Assembly (NCBI RefSeq): GCF_003201105.1
Contig: NZ_QICJ01000013.1
Location: 62,001 to 126,000, forward strand
DNA from: Dyella sp. AtDHG13
GTDB lineage: Bacteria; Pseudomonadota; Gammaproteobacteria; Xanthomonadales; Rhodanobacteraceae
Length of the DNA stretch: 64,000 bases
Reading direction: 5' to 3'
In this document: positions 52,157 through 61,816 of the stretch, piece after piece
Layout of the letters: each line of letters opens with the position of its first letter
How positions within the stretch are numbered: position 1 is the stretch's first letter
Notes under the pieces: generated by a model
Told to the model about the DNA's origin: nothing
Databases searched by the model: none
The model's input: only the letters and a program-made list of their open reading frames with translations
Position numbers and translations under genes: made by a program

Positions 52157-55100
52157 TCACCCCGGCCGCCGCGCCCCCAACTGCACCAACACCTCCTGCG
52201 CCGCCCGAATCCGCTCCGTTGCGCCGGGCAGTTCCAGGTTCACCTTGAGCTTGTCCTGCCCATCCAGCTTGTACACGCGCGGCTGGCTTTGGATCAGGCG
52301 GATGATCGCCATCGGATCGACTTCGGGCTTGTCGCGGAAGGTGATGCGGCCGCCGTTGGCGCCGAAGTCGAGCTTGCGGATGCCGAGCGGTGTGGCCATC
52401 AGCTTGAGTTGGGCGATGGCGAAGAGTTGCTTGGCGGCGTCGGGCAGCAGGCCGAAGCGGTCGATCATTTCCACCTGCAGGTCGCGCAGGTGGTCCTCGT
52501 TGCGCGCGCTGGCGATGCGCTTGTACAGCGTCAGGCGCGTATGGACGTCTGGCAGGTAGTCGTCAGGGATCAAGGCGGGCAGGTGCAGTTCGACTTCCGT
52601 CTCGTGCTCGCTGCTGAGATCGAAGTCCGGCACCTTGCCGGACTTCAGCGCACGCACGGCGCGCTCCAGCAGTTCGGTGTAGAGGCCGAAGCCGATTTCC
52701 TGGATCTGCCCGGATTGTTCGTCGCCCAGCAACTCGCCAGCGCCGCGTATTTCCAGGTCGTGCGTGGCGAGGGTGAAGCCGGCGCCCAGTTCTTCCAGCG
52801 AGGCGATGGCTTCCAGGCGCTTCTCCGCATCGGCTGTCATGGCCTTGCGATCGGGCACCACCAGGTAGGCATATGCGCGATGGTGCGAACGGCCCACGCG
52901 GCCGCGCAGCTGGTGCAGCTGGGCGAGGCCGAAGCGGTCGGCGCGGTTGATGATGATGGTGTTGGCGGTGGGGATGTCGATGCCGGTTTCGATGATGGTG
53001 GTGCACACCAGCACGTTGAAGCGCTGGCGATGGAAATCCGCCATCACGCGTTCCAGGTCGCGCTCGGCCATCTGGCCGTGGGCGATGCCGATGCGCGCTT
53101 CCGGAATGAGTTCTTCCACTTCGCGCGCGGCGCGCTCGATGGTGTCCACTTCGTTGTGCAGGAAATACACCTGGCCGCCGCGTTGCAATTCGCGCTGGAA
53201 GGCTTCGCGGATCAGCGCCGGTTCCCACTGCGCGATGAAGGTGCGCACCGCCATGCGATGCGCGGGCGGCGTGGCGATCAGCGAGAGATCGCGCAGGCCG
53301 CTCATCGCCATGTTCAGCGTGCGCGGGATGGGTGTGGCCGTCATGGTGAGCAGGTCCACCTCGGCGCGCAGTTTCTTCAGCTGTTCCTTCTGGCGCACGC
53401 CGAAGCGCTGTTCCTCGTCGACGATGACCAGGCCAAGGTTCTTGAACTTGATCTCCGGCGCGAGCAGCTTGTGCGTGCCCACGATCACGTCGATCTGTCC
53501 CTCGGACAGGCGCTTGAGCGCCTCGTTCACTTCCTTGGTGGACTTGAAGCGCGAGAGCACGTCCACGCGCACCGGCCAGTCGGCGAAACGGTCGGCGAAG
53601 TTGCGGTAGTGCTGCTGCGCGAGCAGAGTGGTGGGCACCAGCACGGCCACCTGGCGGCCCGCCGTGGCGGCGGCGAACGCGGCGCGCAGGGCCACCTCGG
53701 TCTTGCCGAAGCCCACGTCGCCGCAGATCACGCGATCCATGGCGCGCGGGGCGGCAAGATCCTTGAGCACTGAATCGATGGCCTGTTCCTGGTCGGGCGT
53801 TTCCTCGAACGGGAAGGTGGCGCCGAATTCCTCCACCATCTGGCGGTCGATCGGCATGGCCTCGCCGCCGCGTGCTTCGCGCTGCGCGTAGATGGCGAGC
53901 AGTTCGGCGGCGACGTCGCGGACTTTCTCGGCGGCCTTGCGGCGCGCGCGTTCCCACGCGTCGCCACCCAGCGAATGCAGTGGCGCCAGTTCGGGTGCGG
54001 TGCCGGTGTAGCGGCTGACCAGGCCGAGTTGCGCCACGGGCACGTAGAGCTTGTCGCCTTTGGCGTACTCGATGGTGAGGAACTCGCCTTCCATGCCGCC
54101 CAGTTCCATCGACACCAGGCCCTGGTAGCGGCCCACGCCGTGATCGACGTGGACGATGGGCGCACCGATGGTCAGTTCGGTGAGGTCGCGGATGATGCTT
54201 TCCGGATCGCGCGCCGCGCCGCGGCGGCGCTTGCGGTCCGTACGCACGCGCTCGCCGAACAGTTCGCGTTCGGTGAGCACGGTGAGCGCGGGCTCGGTGA
54301 GGGCGAAGCCCTGTTCCAGGCCGGCGATGGTGATGGCGAGCCGCAGCGTGTCGCTGCCGGCCAGGAAGGCCTGCCAGCCGTCTATGGCATCGGGCTTCAG
54401 GCCAGCGCTGGCGAGCTGTTCGATCAGCGCCTCGCGGCGGCCGGCCGAATCGGCGGTGATCAGCACGCGCCCCGGATAGTTCGACAGGAAGTGGCGCAGC
54501 GACGTGCCGGGCTCTTCGCCCTTGCGGTTGAGCGGCAGCTCCGGCGCCGGTTGGGTGCCGCTGGGCAGGGCGTGCTCGTGGCTGCTTTCCACCACTTCCA
54601 CGCGCAGGCGCTTGTTGAGCTGTTCACGCAGCAGTTCGGGCGGCAGGTACAGCTCCGCTGGCGGCAGCACGGGGCGTTCGATGTCGTGTGCACGCTGGTC
54701 GTAGCGCTCGCCGGTCTGCGCCCAGAACTGGTCGGCCGATTCCAGCGCGCCTTCGCCGAGCAGGAACACGGCGCTGTCCGCCAGGTAGTCGAACAGCGTG
54801 GCGGTCTGCTCGAAGAACAGCGGCAGGTAATACTCGATGCCGCCCGGCGTCACGCCTTCCTTCATGTCCTGGTAGAGCGGGCAGCGCCGCACGTCGATGG
54901 GGAAGCGCTCGCGCAGGCGCGTGCGGAAATCCTTGGCGGCGTTCTCGGTGAGCGGGAATTCGCGCGCCGGCAGCAGTTCGATGTATTCCACCTGCTGCTG
55001 CGAGCGCTGCGTTTCCGGATCGAAGCTGCGGATGGATTCCACTTCGTCGTCGAACAGCTCGATGCGGTACGGTTCGGCGGCGCCCATCGGGAAGATGTCG

Positions 55101-55612
55101 ATCAGCGCGCCGCGCACGGCGAAATCGCCGGGCTCGCCCACCTGCGGCACGTTGCGGTAGCCGGCGGCTTCCAGCCGGCGCTGCTCGGCGGCGAGGTCGA
55201 GCTTCTGCTTCTTCTTCACCACCAGCCCTGCGCCAGTGATGTGGCTGCGCGGGGCGATGCGCTGCATCAGGGTGGCGATGGGCACCACCAGCACGCCGCG
55301 CTGCACGTTGGGCAACTCATACAGGGTGGCGATGCGCTGCGAGACAATGTCCGGGTGGGGGCTGAACACGTCGTAGGGCAGCGTTTCCCAGTCAGGGAAG
55401 TGCAGCACCGGCAGGTTGCCGGCGAACACGCGCAGTTCGTCTTCCAGCGCGCTCGCGCGCTGCGTGTCGCGGGTAACGGCGACCAGCAGGCCCGGATGCG
55501 TGCGGGCGGCCTCGGCGACCAGCAGGGCGCGCGAGGAGCCGTGCGGCGACGTCCAGAAGCGGCGCTGCTTGGGCGTGGTGGGCAGGGACGGGTGGGGAAT
55601 CGGCTTTGCCAT
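52157..55612 (-). CDS. mfd: Transcription-repair coupling factor Mfd
   Basis: An 1151-residue SF2 translocase that removes RNA polymerase stalled at DNA lesions and recruits UvrA. The N terminus is the UvrB-homology module; an RNA polymerase-interacting CarD-like domain is at about 490-560 (IVHVDHGVGRYQGLVSMELGGMEGEFLTIEYAKGDKLYVPVAQLGLVSRYTG). The helicase motifs follow: Walker A GDVGFGKTEVALRAAF near 630, DEEQRFG near 731, TATPIPRTLNMAMSGLRDLS near 758, ETGIDIPTANTIIINRAD, and QLRGRVGRS. The C-terminal domain with its autoinhibitory contact ends the protein. Length is the family norm (E. coli 1148). Confidence 0.98.
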   Translation of the reverse strand: MAKPIPHPSLPTTPKQRRFWTSPHGSSRALLVAEAARTHPGLLVAVTRDTQRASALEDELRVFAGNLPVLHFPDWETLPYDVFSPHPDIVSQRIATLYELPNVQRGVLVVPIATLMQRIAPRSHITGAGLVVKKKQKLDLAAEQRRLEAAGYRNVPQVGEPGDFAVRGALIDIFPMGAAEPYRIELFDDEVESIRSFDPETQRSQQQVEYIELLPAREFPLTENAAKDFRTRLRERFPIDVRRCPLYQDMKEGVTPGGIEYYLPLFFEQTATLFDYLADSAVFLLGEGALESADQFWAQTGERYDQRAHDIERPVLPPAELYLPPELLREQLNKRLRVEVVESSHEHALPSGTQPAPELPLNRKGEEPGTSLRHFLSNYPGRVLITADSAGRREALIEQLASAGLKPDAIDGWQAFLAGSDTLRLAITIAGLEQGFALTEPALTVLTERELFGERVRTDRKRRRGAARDPESIIRDLTELTIGAPIVHVDHGVGRYQGLVSMELGGMEGEFLTIEYAKGDKLYVPVAQLGLVSRYTGTAPELAPLHSLGGDAWERARRKAAEKVRDVAAELLAIYAQREARGGEAMPIDRQMVEEFGATFPFEETPDQEQAIDSVLKDLAAPRAMDRVICGDVGFGKTEVALRAAFAAATAGRQVAVLVPTTLLAQQHYRNFADRFADWPVRVDVLSRFKSTKEVNEALKRLSEGQIDVIVGTHKLLAPEIKFKNLGLVIVDEEQRFGVRQKEQLKKLRAEVDLLTMTATPIPRTLNMAMSGLRDLSLIATPPAHRMAVRTFIAQWEPALIREAFQRELQRGGQVYFLHNEVDTIERAAREVEELIPEARIGIAHGQMAERDLERVMADFHRQRFNVLVCTTIIETGIDIPTANTIIINRADRFGLAQLHQLRGRVGRSHHRAYAYLVVPDRKAMTADAEKRLEAIASLEELGAGFTLATHDLEIRGAGELLGDEQSGQIQEIGFGLYTELLERAVRALKSGKVPDFDLSSEHETEVELHLPALIPDDYLPDVHTRLTLYKRIASARNEDHLRDLQVEMIDRFGLLPDAAKQLFAIAQLKLMATPLGIRKLDFGANGGRITFRDKPEVDPMAIIRLIQSQPRVYKLDGQDKLKVNLELPGATERIRAAQEVLVQLGARRPG

Positions 55613-55728
55613 GCGGACCCAACGATCGGTGGCGAGGCCTCATGCCGCGCCGGGAAAGCGGGCAAGTGTAACGCGACCGCCCCGGACGGGCCGGGGAGGT
55701 GGGCAAGGCGTTCGGATGAAAATGTGCG

Positions 55729-56340
55729 TCAGAGCAGCAGCGAGATCAGCGTGGTGCCCGGCTCGTCCGGCGACAGGCGGCGCACGAAGCCCAGTTCCTT
55801 GCACAGGTGGAGCATGGGGCGGTTTTCCAGCAGCACGTAGCCCCAGATCTCGCCCAGGCCGCGGCGGCGGCAATCGTCGACCAGCCGCTGCATGAGCAGG
55901 GCGCCCAGGCCCTGGCAGCTCCAGTCGCGCTCGACCAGCACGGAGAATTCGGCGCTGTTGGCCGCCTCGTCCACGAAGATGCGGCCCACGCCACGCATTT
56001 CCGCCGGCTTGACCGTTTCGTCCATCAGCACGAAGGCGGTTTCCACGGCCGGGTCGATATGGGTCAGGCGCTGCGCCATGGAATCGGGCAGCTCAGACAT
56101 GGAGTGCAGGAAGCGGCGGCGGATGTCCTCCGGGGACAGGCGCGCGAACTGCCGCTTCAGCGCCGGCACGTCGCCGGGCTCGATGCTGCGCAGGTAAAGC
56201 TCGCGGCCATCATGCGCCTGCACCCGTTCGCCCTTGGGCGTCTTGGGTACTTCCACCAGGCGCGGACGCGCGAAGCGCTCGTTGCTGCGCACCGGGACCA
56301 GGGCGCGGCGGTTGCTTGAGTAGTCGATGGCGGGGCTCAT
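55729..56340 (-). CDS. GNAT family N-acetyltransferase
   Basis: A 203-residue acetyltransferase. The N-terminal 40 residues are basic and probably flexible; the GNAT core begins at YLRSIEPGDVPALKRQFARLSPEDIRRRFLHSM, has AEFSVLVERDWSCQGLGALLMQRLV (acetyl-CoA loop CQGLGA) and ends LLENRPMLHLCKELGFVRR. This resembles the C-terminal domain of Pat/AcuA-type protein lysine acetyltransferases, but there is no CoA ligase half here. Substrate unknown. It lies upstream of mfd on the same strand. Confidence 0.85.
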   Translation of the reverse strand: MSPAIDYSSNRRALVPVRSNERFARPRLVEVPKTPKGERVQAHDGRELYLRSIEPGDVPALKRQFARLSPEDIRRRFLHSMSELPDSMAQRLTHIDPAVETAFVLMDETVKPAEMRGVGRIFVDEAANSAEFSVLVERDWSCQGLGALLMQRLVDDCRRRGLGEIWGYVLLENRPMLHLCKELGFVRRLSPDEPGTTLISLLL

Positions 56341-56521
56341 GTCCGTACTTTACCGTATTGTGTGCACTGCAACATGAACAAAAGGCCTTGCAGCCATGGC
56401 TTTTTTGCGGCGCTATGTCGCATCGCGCCGATCCATGCCGGGCCGACCAAGGGGACGGCGTGCCGGCAGCAGGCAGAATGCGTCAGCAGGCACCCGCCGG
56501 CGTTGAAGGAGAGTGAAATCC

Positions 56522-56914
56522 ATGGCAGCTGCGTCCAAAGGCATCACCCCGAAGCAGGTCGAAGCGCTTTGCGGGCACTGGCCTGGCGTCACCAGGGACA
56601 TCAAGTGGGGTGCCGAGCTGGTGTTCAGCGTGGGCGGCAAGATGTTCGTCGTGATGCCGGTGGACGGCGGGCGGATCGCCTTGAAGGTCGAGGACGAGCG
56701 CTTCCTCGAACTCAGCGACCAGCCGGGTATCATCGCGGCCCCCTATCTCGCCCGTGCCCGCTGGGTCCAGGTGGTGGAGCCGCAGCGCTTCACCACCCAG
56801 GAGCTGTCGGAACACATCCGCACGGCTTACGGGCTAGTCCGCGCCAAGCTCACCAAGAAGCTGCAGGCGCAGCTCGGCGAATGGCCGCCGCACCCTGAGG
56901 AAAAGCGCAAGTGA
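56522..56914 (+). CDS. MmcQ/YjbR family DNA-binding protein
   Basis: A 130-residue protein of the MmcQ/YjbR (CyaY-like fold) family: MLLENR is absent but VEALCGHWPGVTRDIKWGAELVFSVGGKMFVVMPVDGGRIALKVEDERFLELS and APYLARARWVQV are typical; the C terminus has VRAKLTKKLQAQLG. Members have a winged-helix-like or CyaY-like fold and unknown function; several are annotated as DNA binding. Start ATG 56522 follows a GGAG-like site. Its stop overlaps the next gene's GTG start, so the two are coupled. Confidence 0.82.
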   Translation: MAAASKGITPKQVEALCGHWPGVTRDIKWGAELVFSVGGKMFVVMPVDGGRIALKVEDERFLELSDQPGIIAAPYLARARWVQVVEPQRFTTQELSEHIRTAYGLVRAKLTKKLQAQLGEWPPHPEEKRK

Positions 56915-57306
56915 AGCAATACATCGGCAGCATCGCCCTCATCGTGGCCGACTACGACGAAGCCATCGACTGGTACACCCGCGTGCTCGAGTTCACGCTG
57001 GTCGAAGACACCGACATGGGCGGCGGCAAGCGCTGGGTGGTGGTCGCACCGCCGGGTTCGGCCGAGACGCGCGTGCTGCTCGCCAAGGCGACCACGTCGG
57101 AGCAACAGGCTCGCGTGGGCGACCAGACGGGAGGCCGCGTGTTCCTGCTGCTGCACACCGACGATTTCTGGCGCGATTACCACCGCATGGAAGCCGCCGG
57201 CGCCACCTTCTGCGAAACCCCGCGCGAAGAAGCCTATGGCACCGTGGTGGTGTTCCAGGACCTGTATGGCAACAAGTGGGACCTGCTGCAGCTCAAGGGC
57301 CACTGA
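56911..57306 (+). CDS. VOC family protein
   Basis: A 131-residue glyoxalase-fold protein: IGSIALIVADYDEAIDWYTRVLEFTLVEDTDMGGGKRWVVVAPPGS at the N terminus and RVFLLLHTDDFWRDYHRMEAAGATFCETPREEAYGTVVVFQDLYGNKWDLLQ at the C terminus. It starts with GTG whose TGA overlaps the MmcQ-like stop. The genes probably form a two-gene unit. Substrate unknown. Confidence 0.85.
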   Translation: MKQYIGSIALIVADYDEAIDWYTRVLEFTLVEDTDMGGGKRWVVVAPPGSAETRVLLAKATTSEQQARVGDQTGGRVFLLLHTDDFWRDYHRMEAAGATFCETPREEAYGTVVVFQDLYGNKWDLLQLKGH

Positions 57307-57324
57307 TCCTTCCCGTGAGGTTGA

Positions 57325-58233
57325 TCAGTCGGCGATGTCCGGCTCGAAGAAGCTCCAGCGGATATCGGGGAACTGCGCCTTCATGGCGCGCTCCACGCTG
57401 TTGATCGCCTGCACCAGCGCCGTCTGGTCGGGTGCGGGCGACATGCGCGCCTTCACCGCCACCATCACGTCGGGGCCCATCTGCAGGGTGATCACGTTCA
57501 GCACCACGTCCACTTCCGGGCGGGCGTTGATGAAGGCGATCAATTCCTCCCGGCGCCTGGGCTCCACGCCCTGGCCGATTAAGAGATCCTTCACCTCGCT
57601 GGCCACGGCTACCGCGACCACTACCAGCAGCGCGCCGATGATGATGGTGCCCACGGCGTCGTAGAGCAGGTTGCCGGTGATCATGGTGGCGAGCACGGCG
57701 ACCAGGGCCACGGCAAGGCCGAACAGGGCGGCCAGGTCTTCACCGAAGATCACCAGCAGCTCGCTGGAACGCGTTTCGTGGAACCAGCGCCACAGGCTGC
57801 GGCCCTCGCGTGCCTTGTCCACTTCCTTCAGGCAGCCGTGCATGGAGATCGACTCGGCCACCACGCCGAAGCCGAGCACGCCGATGGCCAGCCATGGCCA
57901 CTTCAGCGGCTCCGGATGGCTGAGCTTGTGGATGCCTTCGTAGATGGAAAACATGCCGCCCACGCTGAAGAGCAGCATGGCGACAAGGAACGACCAGAAA
58001 TACAGCGCGCGGCCCCAGCCCAGCGGGTATTCGTCGGAAGGCGGGCGATCGGCCTGTCGCATGCCGAGCAGCAGCAGGCATTGGTTGCCGCAATCGGCCA
58101 GCGAATGCACGGCCTCGGCCAGCATGGCGCCCGAGCCGGTGATCAGCGCGGCGACGAGCTTGCTCAGGAAAATGGCGAAATTGGCGCCGAGGGCCAGCAG
58201 GATGGCCCTCAGTGAATTGGCGTGACCCGACAT
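57325..58233 (-). CDS. Cation diffusion facilitator (CDF) family transporter
   Basis: A 302-residue protein with six membrane helices: RAILLALGANFAIFLSKLVAALI at the N terminus, the HSLADCGNQCLLLLG helix with the family HxxxD metal site, FWSFLVAMLLFSVGGMFSIYEG, WPWLAIGVLGFGVVAES, DLAALFGLAVALVAVLATMITG and YDAVGTIIIGALLVVVAVAVASE. The cytoplasmic C terminus (REELIAFINARPEVDVVLNVITLQMGPDVMVAVKARM) is the ZT-dimer domain. It exports Zn2+, Mn2+, Co2+ or Fe2+; the specificity is not visible. It is convergent with the VOC gene. Confidence 0.9.
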   Translation of the reverse strand: MSGHANSLRAILLALGANFAIFLSKLVAALITGSGAMLAEAVHSLADCGNQCLLLLGMRQADRPPSDEYPLGWGRALYFWSFLVAMLLFSVGGMFSIYEGIHKLSHPEPLKWPWLAIGVLGFGVVAESISMHGCLKEVDKAREGRSLWRWFHETRSSELLVIFGEDLAALFGLAVALVAVLATMITGNLLYDAVGTIIIGALLVVVAVAVASEVKDLLIGQGVEPRRREELIAFINARPEVDVVLNVITLQMGPDVMVAVKARMSPAPDQTALVQAINSVERAMKAQFPDIRWSFFEPDIAD

Positions 58234-58294
58234 GTACCTTCCCTTGGATGACGTAGACAGGCTCCGGCGGGAAGTCTAGCCGGCCATCCCCGAC

Positions 58295-58813
58295 TCAGCG
58301 TATGACGCCGCCCACACCCACGCCAAAGCTCACGTTGGACTTGCCCGCGTTCATCTCGTCGGGCGTCCAGCGGTGCGACTGGGCCACGCTGACCATCGGG
58401 AACACGTAGCCGGCTTCGCCCACCTTGCCGTCGCGCGTGCCGGTGATGCGGCCGGCCAGGGTGATCAGTGAACCGGCGGGATAGTCGAACGACTCCACAT
58501 AGCCCGGCATCACCGCGATGAAACGTCCCCAGCCGCCGTTGTTGGCCAGCTTGGGGCGCTGCGAGCTGTCGAGCGGGTAGGCCACGATTTCCATTTCGCT
58601 GTGGTCGGAGAGGTTGCGCACCTCCACCACCTGGCCTCCCCAGATCACGTCCGCATTGGTGAATTGCCCTGGCGACTGCGCCACGATGTTCGGCGCGGTC
58701 ACCACGGTGGTGGGCGAGGCCTTGTAGATCGGCGCGGGCGCGCAGGCCGCCAGTGCCAGCAGACTGGTGGCGATGGCGCTGCGCAGGAAGGTGCGTGTGA
58801 CGTGCTGGTTCAT
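58295..58813 (-). CDS. Slp family outer-membrane lipoprotein
   Basis: A 172-residue lipoprotein: signal MNQHVTRTFLRSAIATSLLALAAC with lipobox LAAC. The mature domain has VIWGGQVVEVRNLSDHSEMEIVAYPLDSSQRPK and GSLITLAGRITGTRDGKVGEAGYVFPMV, which are the Slp signatures (E. coli starvation lipoprotein Slp). It is probably an outer-membrane lipoprotein induced in stationary phase. No linked operon partner. Confidence 0.87.
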   Translation of the reverse strand: MNQHVTRTFLRSAIATSLLALAACAPAPIYKASPTTVVTAPNIVAQSPGQFTNADVIWGGQVVEVRNLSDHSEMEIVAYPLDSSQRPKLANNGGWGRFIAVMPGYVESFDYPAGSLITLAGRITGTRDGKVGEAGYVFPMVSVAQSHRWTPDEMNAGKSNVSFGVGVGGVIR

Positions 58814-58896
58814 GGCAGGTTTTCCCGGGCGATGGTCCGAGCTTAACGGGCTCGCGCGGCGGAAGGTATATAGCGTGTGGAAACCAGCCCGCGTGT

Positions 58897-59778
58897 TCAG
58901 CCCGCGCTTTCTTCCACCAGCCAGTCGAGCCGCCAGTGCGCGGGGTGTTCCTGCGACAGGAGGGGCGCCATGGCGCGCAGGGCGTCGCGCAGTGCCTCAT
59001 CGAGTTTCCACGGCGCGTTGAGGATCACCATGCCCGAACCGTTGAGGCGCAGCGGCGAGTCGTCCGGATGCACCAGCAGCTCGGCGCGCAGCACCCGGCG
59101 CACGCCGCAGTGCTGCAGCCAGCGATGGAAGGGCTGCACCTGGCTGCGCAGCTTGATCGGATACCACACGGCGTAGACGCCCGTGGGCCAGCGCTGCAGG
59201 GCCATCTTCAGCGCCTTCTCCATCACCCGGTATTCGGCGTCCTGCGCTTCGTAGGGCGGGTCGATCAGCACGAGGCCGCGCTTCTCCTTCGGCGGCAGCA
59301 GGGCCTTCAGCGCTTCGTAGCCGTCCCGCTGGTGCACGTGCACGCGATGGTCGTGGTGGAACAGCTCGCGCAGGCGCGTGGCTTCCTCCGGATGCAGTTC
59401 GCACAGCTGGGCGCTGTCGCTTTCGCGCATGGCATGGGCCACCTGCAGCGGCGAGCCAGGATAGAGCTTCAGGCCATGCTCGTTGCCGGGCAGCCGCAGG
59501 ATGCCGTCGAGCCAACGCCGCAGCAGCGGCGGCAGCGGCGGCGCCTTGCCGTTGCCCGCATGCAGGTCGGGGAACAGCAGGCGTGCGATGCCGTCCTTGT
59601 ATTCGCCCGTCTTGCCCGCCTCGGCGCTGTCCAGCGCATAGCAGCCGCTGCCGGCATGCGTATCGACGTAGGCGAACGGCGTGGGCTTCGCCTGCAGGGC
59701 TTCGACCAGGGCGAGCAGCACGGTGTGCTTGAGGACATCGGCGAAGTTGCCGGCGTGATAGGCGTGACGGTAGTTCAT
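58897..59778 (-). CDS. rlmJ: 23S rRNA (adenine2030-N6)-methyltransferase RlmJ
   Basis: A 293-residue methyltransferase that makes m6A2030 in 23S rRNA. The N-terminal MNYRHAYHAGNFADVLKHTVLLALVEAL is diagnostic, AYVDTHAGSGCYALDS near residue 40 is the SAM site, and LVLIDPPYEAQDAEYRVMEKALKMALQRWPTGVYAVWYPIK near 165 holds the catalytic DPPY. Length fits E. coli RlmJ (280). It also belongs to the same rRNA modification theme as rlmKL at 44970. Confidence 0.96.
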   Translation of the reverse strand: MNYRHAYHAGNFADVLKHTVLLALVEALQAKPTPFAYVDTHAGSGCYALDSAEAGKTGEYKDGIARLLFPDLHAGNGKAPPLPPLLRRWLDGILRLPGNEHGLKLYPGSPLQVAHAMRESDSAQLCELHPEEATRLRELFHHDHRVHVHQRDGYEALKALLPPKEKRGLVLIDPPYEAQDAEYRVMEKALKMALQRWPTGVYAVWYPIKLRSQVQPFHRWLQHCGVRRVLRAELLVHPDDSPLRLNGSGMVILNAPWKLDEALRDALRAMAPLLSQEHPAHWRLDWLVEESAG

Positions 59779-59893
59779 GGGATGAAGGCGCCGGGCGGTG
59801 GGCCATTATAGGCGAGGGATGCGCGCGGCCTCTCCGTTTCCCCCGGACACCGGCCATGCCCCACCCTCAAGGAAAGGGTGGGGCGGCCGACCC

Positions 59894-61816
59894 TCAGCCG
59901 TTCGGCACCACCGGCAAGCTGATCGAACTGGCCGTGCCCGGCGTATGCCAGACCCGCTGCGTGGCCTTCTGATAATCCGAAGGCTTCGCCTCGAAGATAT
60001 TCGGCACGAAGGTCTGCGGGTTGCGGTCGTACAGCGGGAACAGGCTGGACTGCACCTGCACCATGATGCGGTGGCCCGGCTGGAACACGTGGTTGGCGGT
60101 GGGCAGGCCGAAGCTGTAGAGCAGCGGCTGGTCCGGCGTGAGCGCCTGCGCGTGTTCGAAGCTGGTGCGGTAGCGGCCGCGGAAGATGTCCAGCGACACC
60201 GCCAGTTCGTAGCCGCCCATCTCCGGGTTGGAAGGCACCGTGTCCGGATACACGTCGATCAGCTTCACCACCCAGTCGCTGTCGGTGCCGCTGGTGGAGG
60301 CGTACAGGTTCACCTGCGGCGCGCCGCCGATATGCACGGGCGCGGTGAGCGGCTCGCTCACGTAGGTGAGCACGTCCGGACGTCCATCCACGAAACGCTG
60401 GTCGTTGACCAGCCAGCGCGTCCACGCGTCGTGGTCGGCGAAGTGCACCGGGCGCGGCTGGTACGGCACCGGTTTGGCCGGATCGGACACGTACTCGTCG
60501 TACTTGGCGGCATCGGCGGCCGGCGCGTTGAACGACAGCGAACCGTTGGCGCCCAGGTACAGCGCCTTGGGCTTGCTGGCGCAGCCCTTGTCGCAACTGA
60601 GCGGCCACGACTTGTAGCGGTCCCAGTGGTTTTCGCCGGTGTTGTAGATCAGCACCGGCGGCGTGTTCGCCTTGGGCGCGCCGGCCACCAGGTATTGGTC
60701 GAAGAAGGGCTTGAGCACATCGCGGCGGAATTGCAGCGCGGTATCGCCGTCCCACTGCAGCGGCCCCAGCGAATGCCCGTCGTAGTTCACCTGACTATGC
60801 CGCCACGGCCCCATCACGAGGAAGTTCTTGTCGTTGCCCTTGTCCTTGGGCTCCGTCGCCTCGTAGCTGTGGATGGCGCCCCACATGTCCTCCTGGTCCC
60901 ACAGGCCCTGCAGCCACATGGTAGGCACGGTCAGCGGCTGCTGCGCCATCACCTTGTCCAGCGCCTGGTTCTGCCAGAACGCATCGTAGGACGGGTGTTC
61001 GTCGATCTTGCGCCAGAACGCCAGCTGCTCGAAGCCGTGCGCGCGGGCATAGTCGCCGGCGGAACCGGCCTGGAGGAAGTTGCTGTAGTCGTCGTAGCCC
61101 ACGCGCGGAACGCCGCCCTTGCGGCCGCTCTTTTCGGCCGTCTGGCCGTAGATGTAGTCGAAGTTGGTCTGGCGGAAGGCGCCGTAGTGAAACCAGTCGT
61201 CGCCCATCCAGCCGTCGATCATCGGGCTTTCCGGCGCAGCCACCTTCAGCGCGGGATGCGGATGCACCAGCGCCATCACCACGGTGAAGCCTTCGTACGA
61301 GGAACCGAGCATGCCCACGCGGCCGTTCGATTCGGGGAGATTCTTCACCAGCCAGTCGATGGTGTCGTAGGCATCGGTGGAGTGGTCCACCTCGCTGGAG
61401 TTGAGCGGTCCGCGCAGCGGCCGCGTCATCACGTACTCGCCCTCGGAGCCGTACTTGCCACGCACGTCCTGGAACACGCGGATGTAGCCGCCGTGCACGA
61501 ACACCTCGTCGCCCTGCGGCAGCGTGGCGTCCATGTGCGGCGAGGTGAACCGTTCGGCACGGCCGCTGGCGTCGTAGGGCGTGCGGGTGAGCAGGATGGG
61601 CGCGTTGTGCGCGTTCTTGGGGATGACGATCACTGTGTGCAGCTTCACGCCGTCGCGCATCGGGATCATCACCTCGCGCTTCACGTAGTCGTAGCCGGCC
61701 GTGTCGGCCACGAAGGCCTTCGGTGAAATATCGGGCGTGAGCGGCGCGGTCTGGGCGAAGGCGCCGGTGAAGGCGACAAGCGTGGCGACGGCAAGCAGGG
61801 TACGGCGGATAGGCAT
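59894..61816 (-). CDS. Exported CocE/NonD family alpha/beta hydrolase (X-Pro dipeptidyl-peptidase S15)
   Basis: A 640-residue exported hydrolase. Signal peptide ends TGAFAQTAPL. The S15 domain has VMIPMRDGVKLHTVIVIPKNAHNAPILLTRTPYDASGR, the nucleophile elbow MLGSSYEGFTVVMAL near residue 167 (GxSYxG), and the His/Asp region around DQEDMWGA and GPWRHSQ. The C-terminal half (VHIGGAPQVNLYASTSGTDSDWVVKLIDVYPD) is the jelly-roll domain. The family includes cocaine esterase and glutaryl-7-ACA acylase; an ester or amide of small aminoacyl compounds is likely. Confidence 0.88.
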   Translation of the reverse strand: MPIRRTLLAVATLVAFTGAFAQTAPLTPDISPKAFVADTAGYDYVKREVMIPMRDGVKLHTVIVIPKNAHNAPILLTRTPYDASGRAERFTSPHMDATLPQGDEVFVHGGYIRVFQDVRGKYGSEGEYVMTRPLRGPLNSSEVDHSTDAYDTIDWLVKNLPESNGRVGMLGSSYEGFTVVMALVHPHPALKVAAPESPMIDGWMGDDWFHYGAFRQTNFDYIYGQTAEKSGRKGGVPRVGYDDYSNFLQAGSAGDYARAHGFEQLAFWRKIDEHPSYDAFWQNQALDKVMAQQPLTVPTMWLQGLWDQEDMWGAIHSYEATEPKDKGNDKNFLVMGPWRHSQVNYDGHSLGPLQWDGDTALQFRRDVLKPFFDQYLVAGAPKANTPPVLIYNTGENHWDRYKSWPLSCDKGCASKPKALYLGANGSLSFNAPAADAAKYDEYVSDPAKPVPYQPRPVHFADHDAWTRWLVNDQRFVDGRPDVLTYVSEPLTAPVHIGGAPQVNLYASTSGTDSDWVVKLIDVYPDTVPSNPEMGGYELAVSLDIFRGRYRTSFEHAQALTPDQPLLYSFGLPTANHVFQPGHRIMVQVQSSLFPLYDRNPQTFVPNIFEAKPSDYQKATQRVWHTPGTASSISLPVVPNG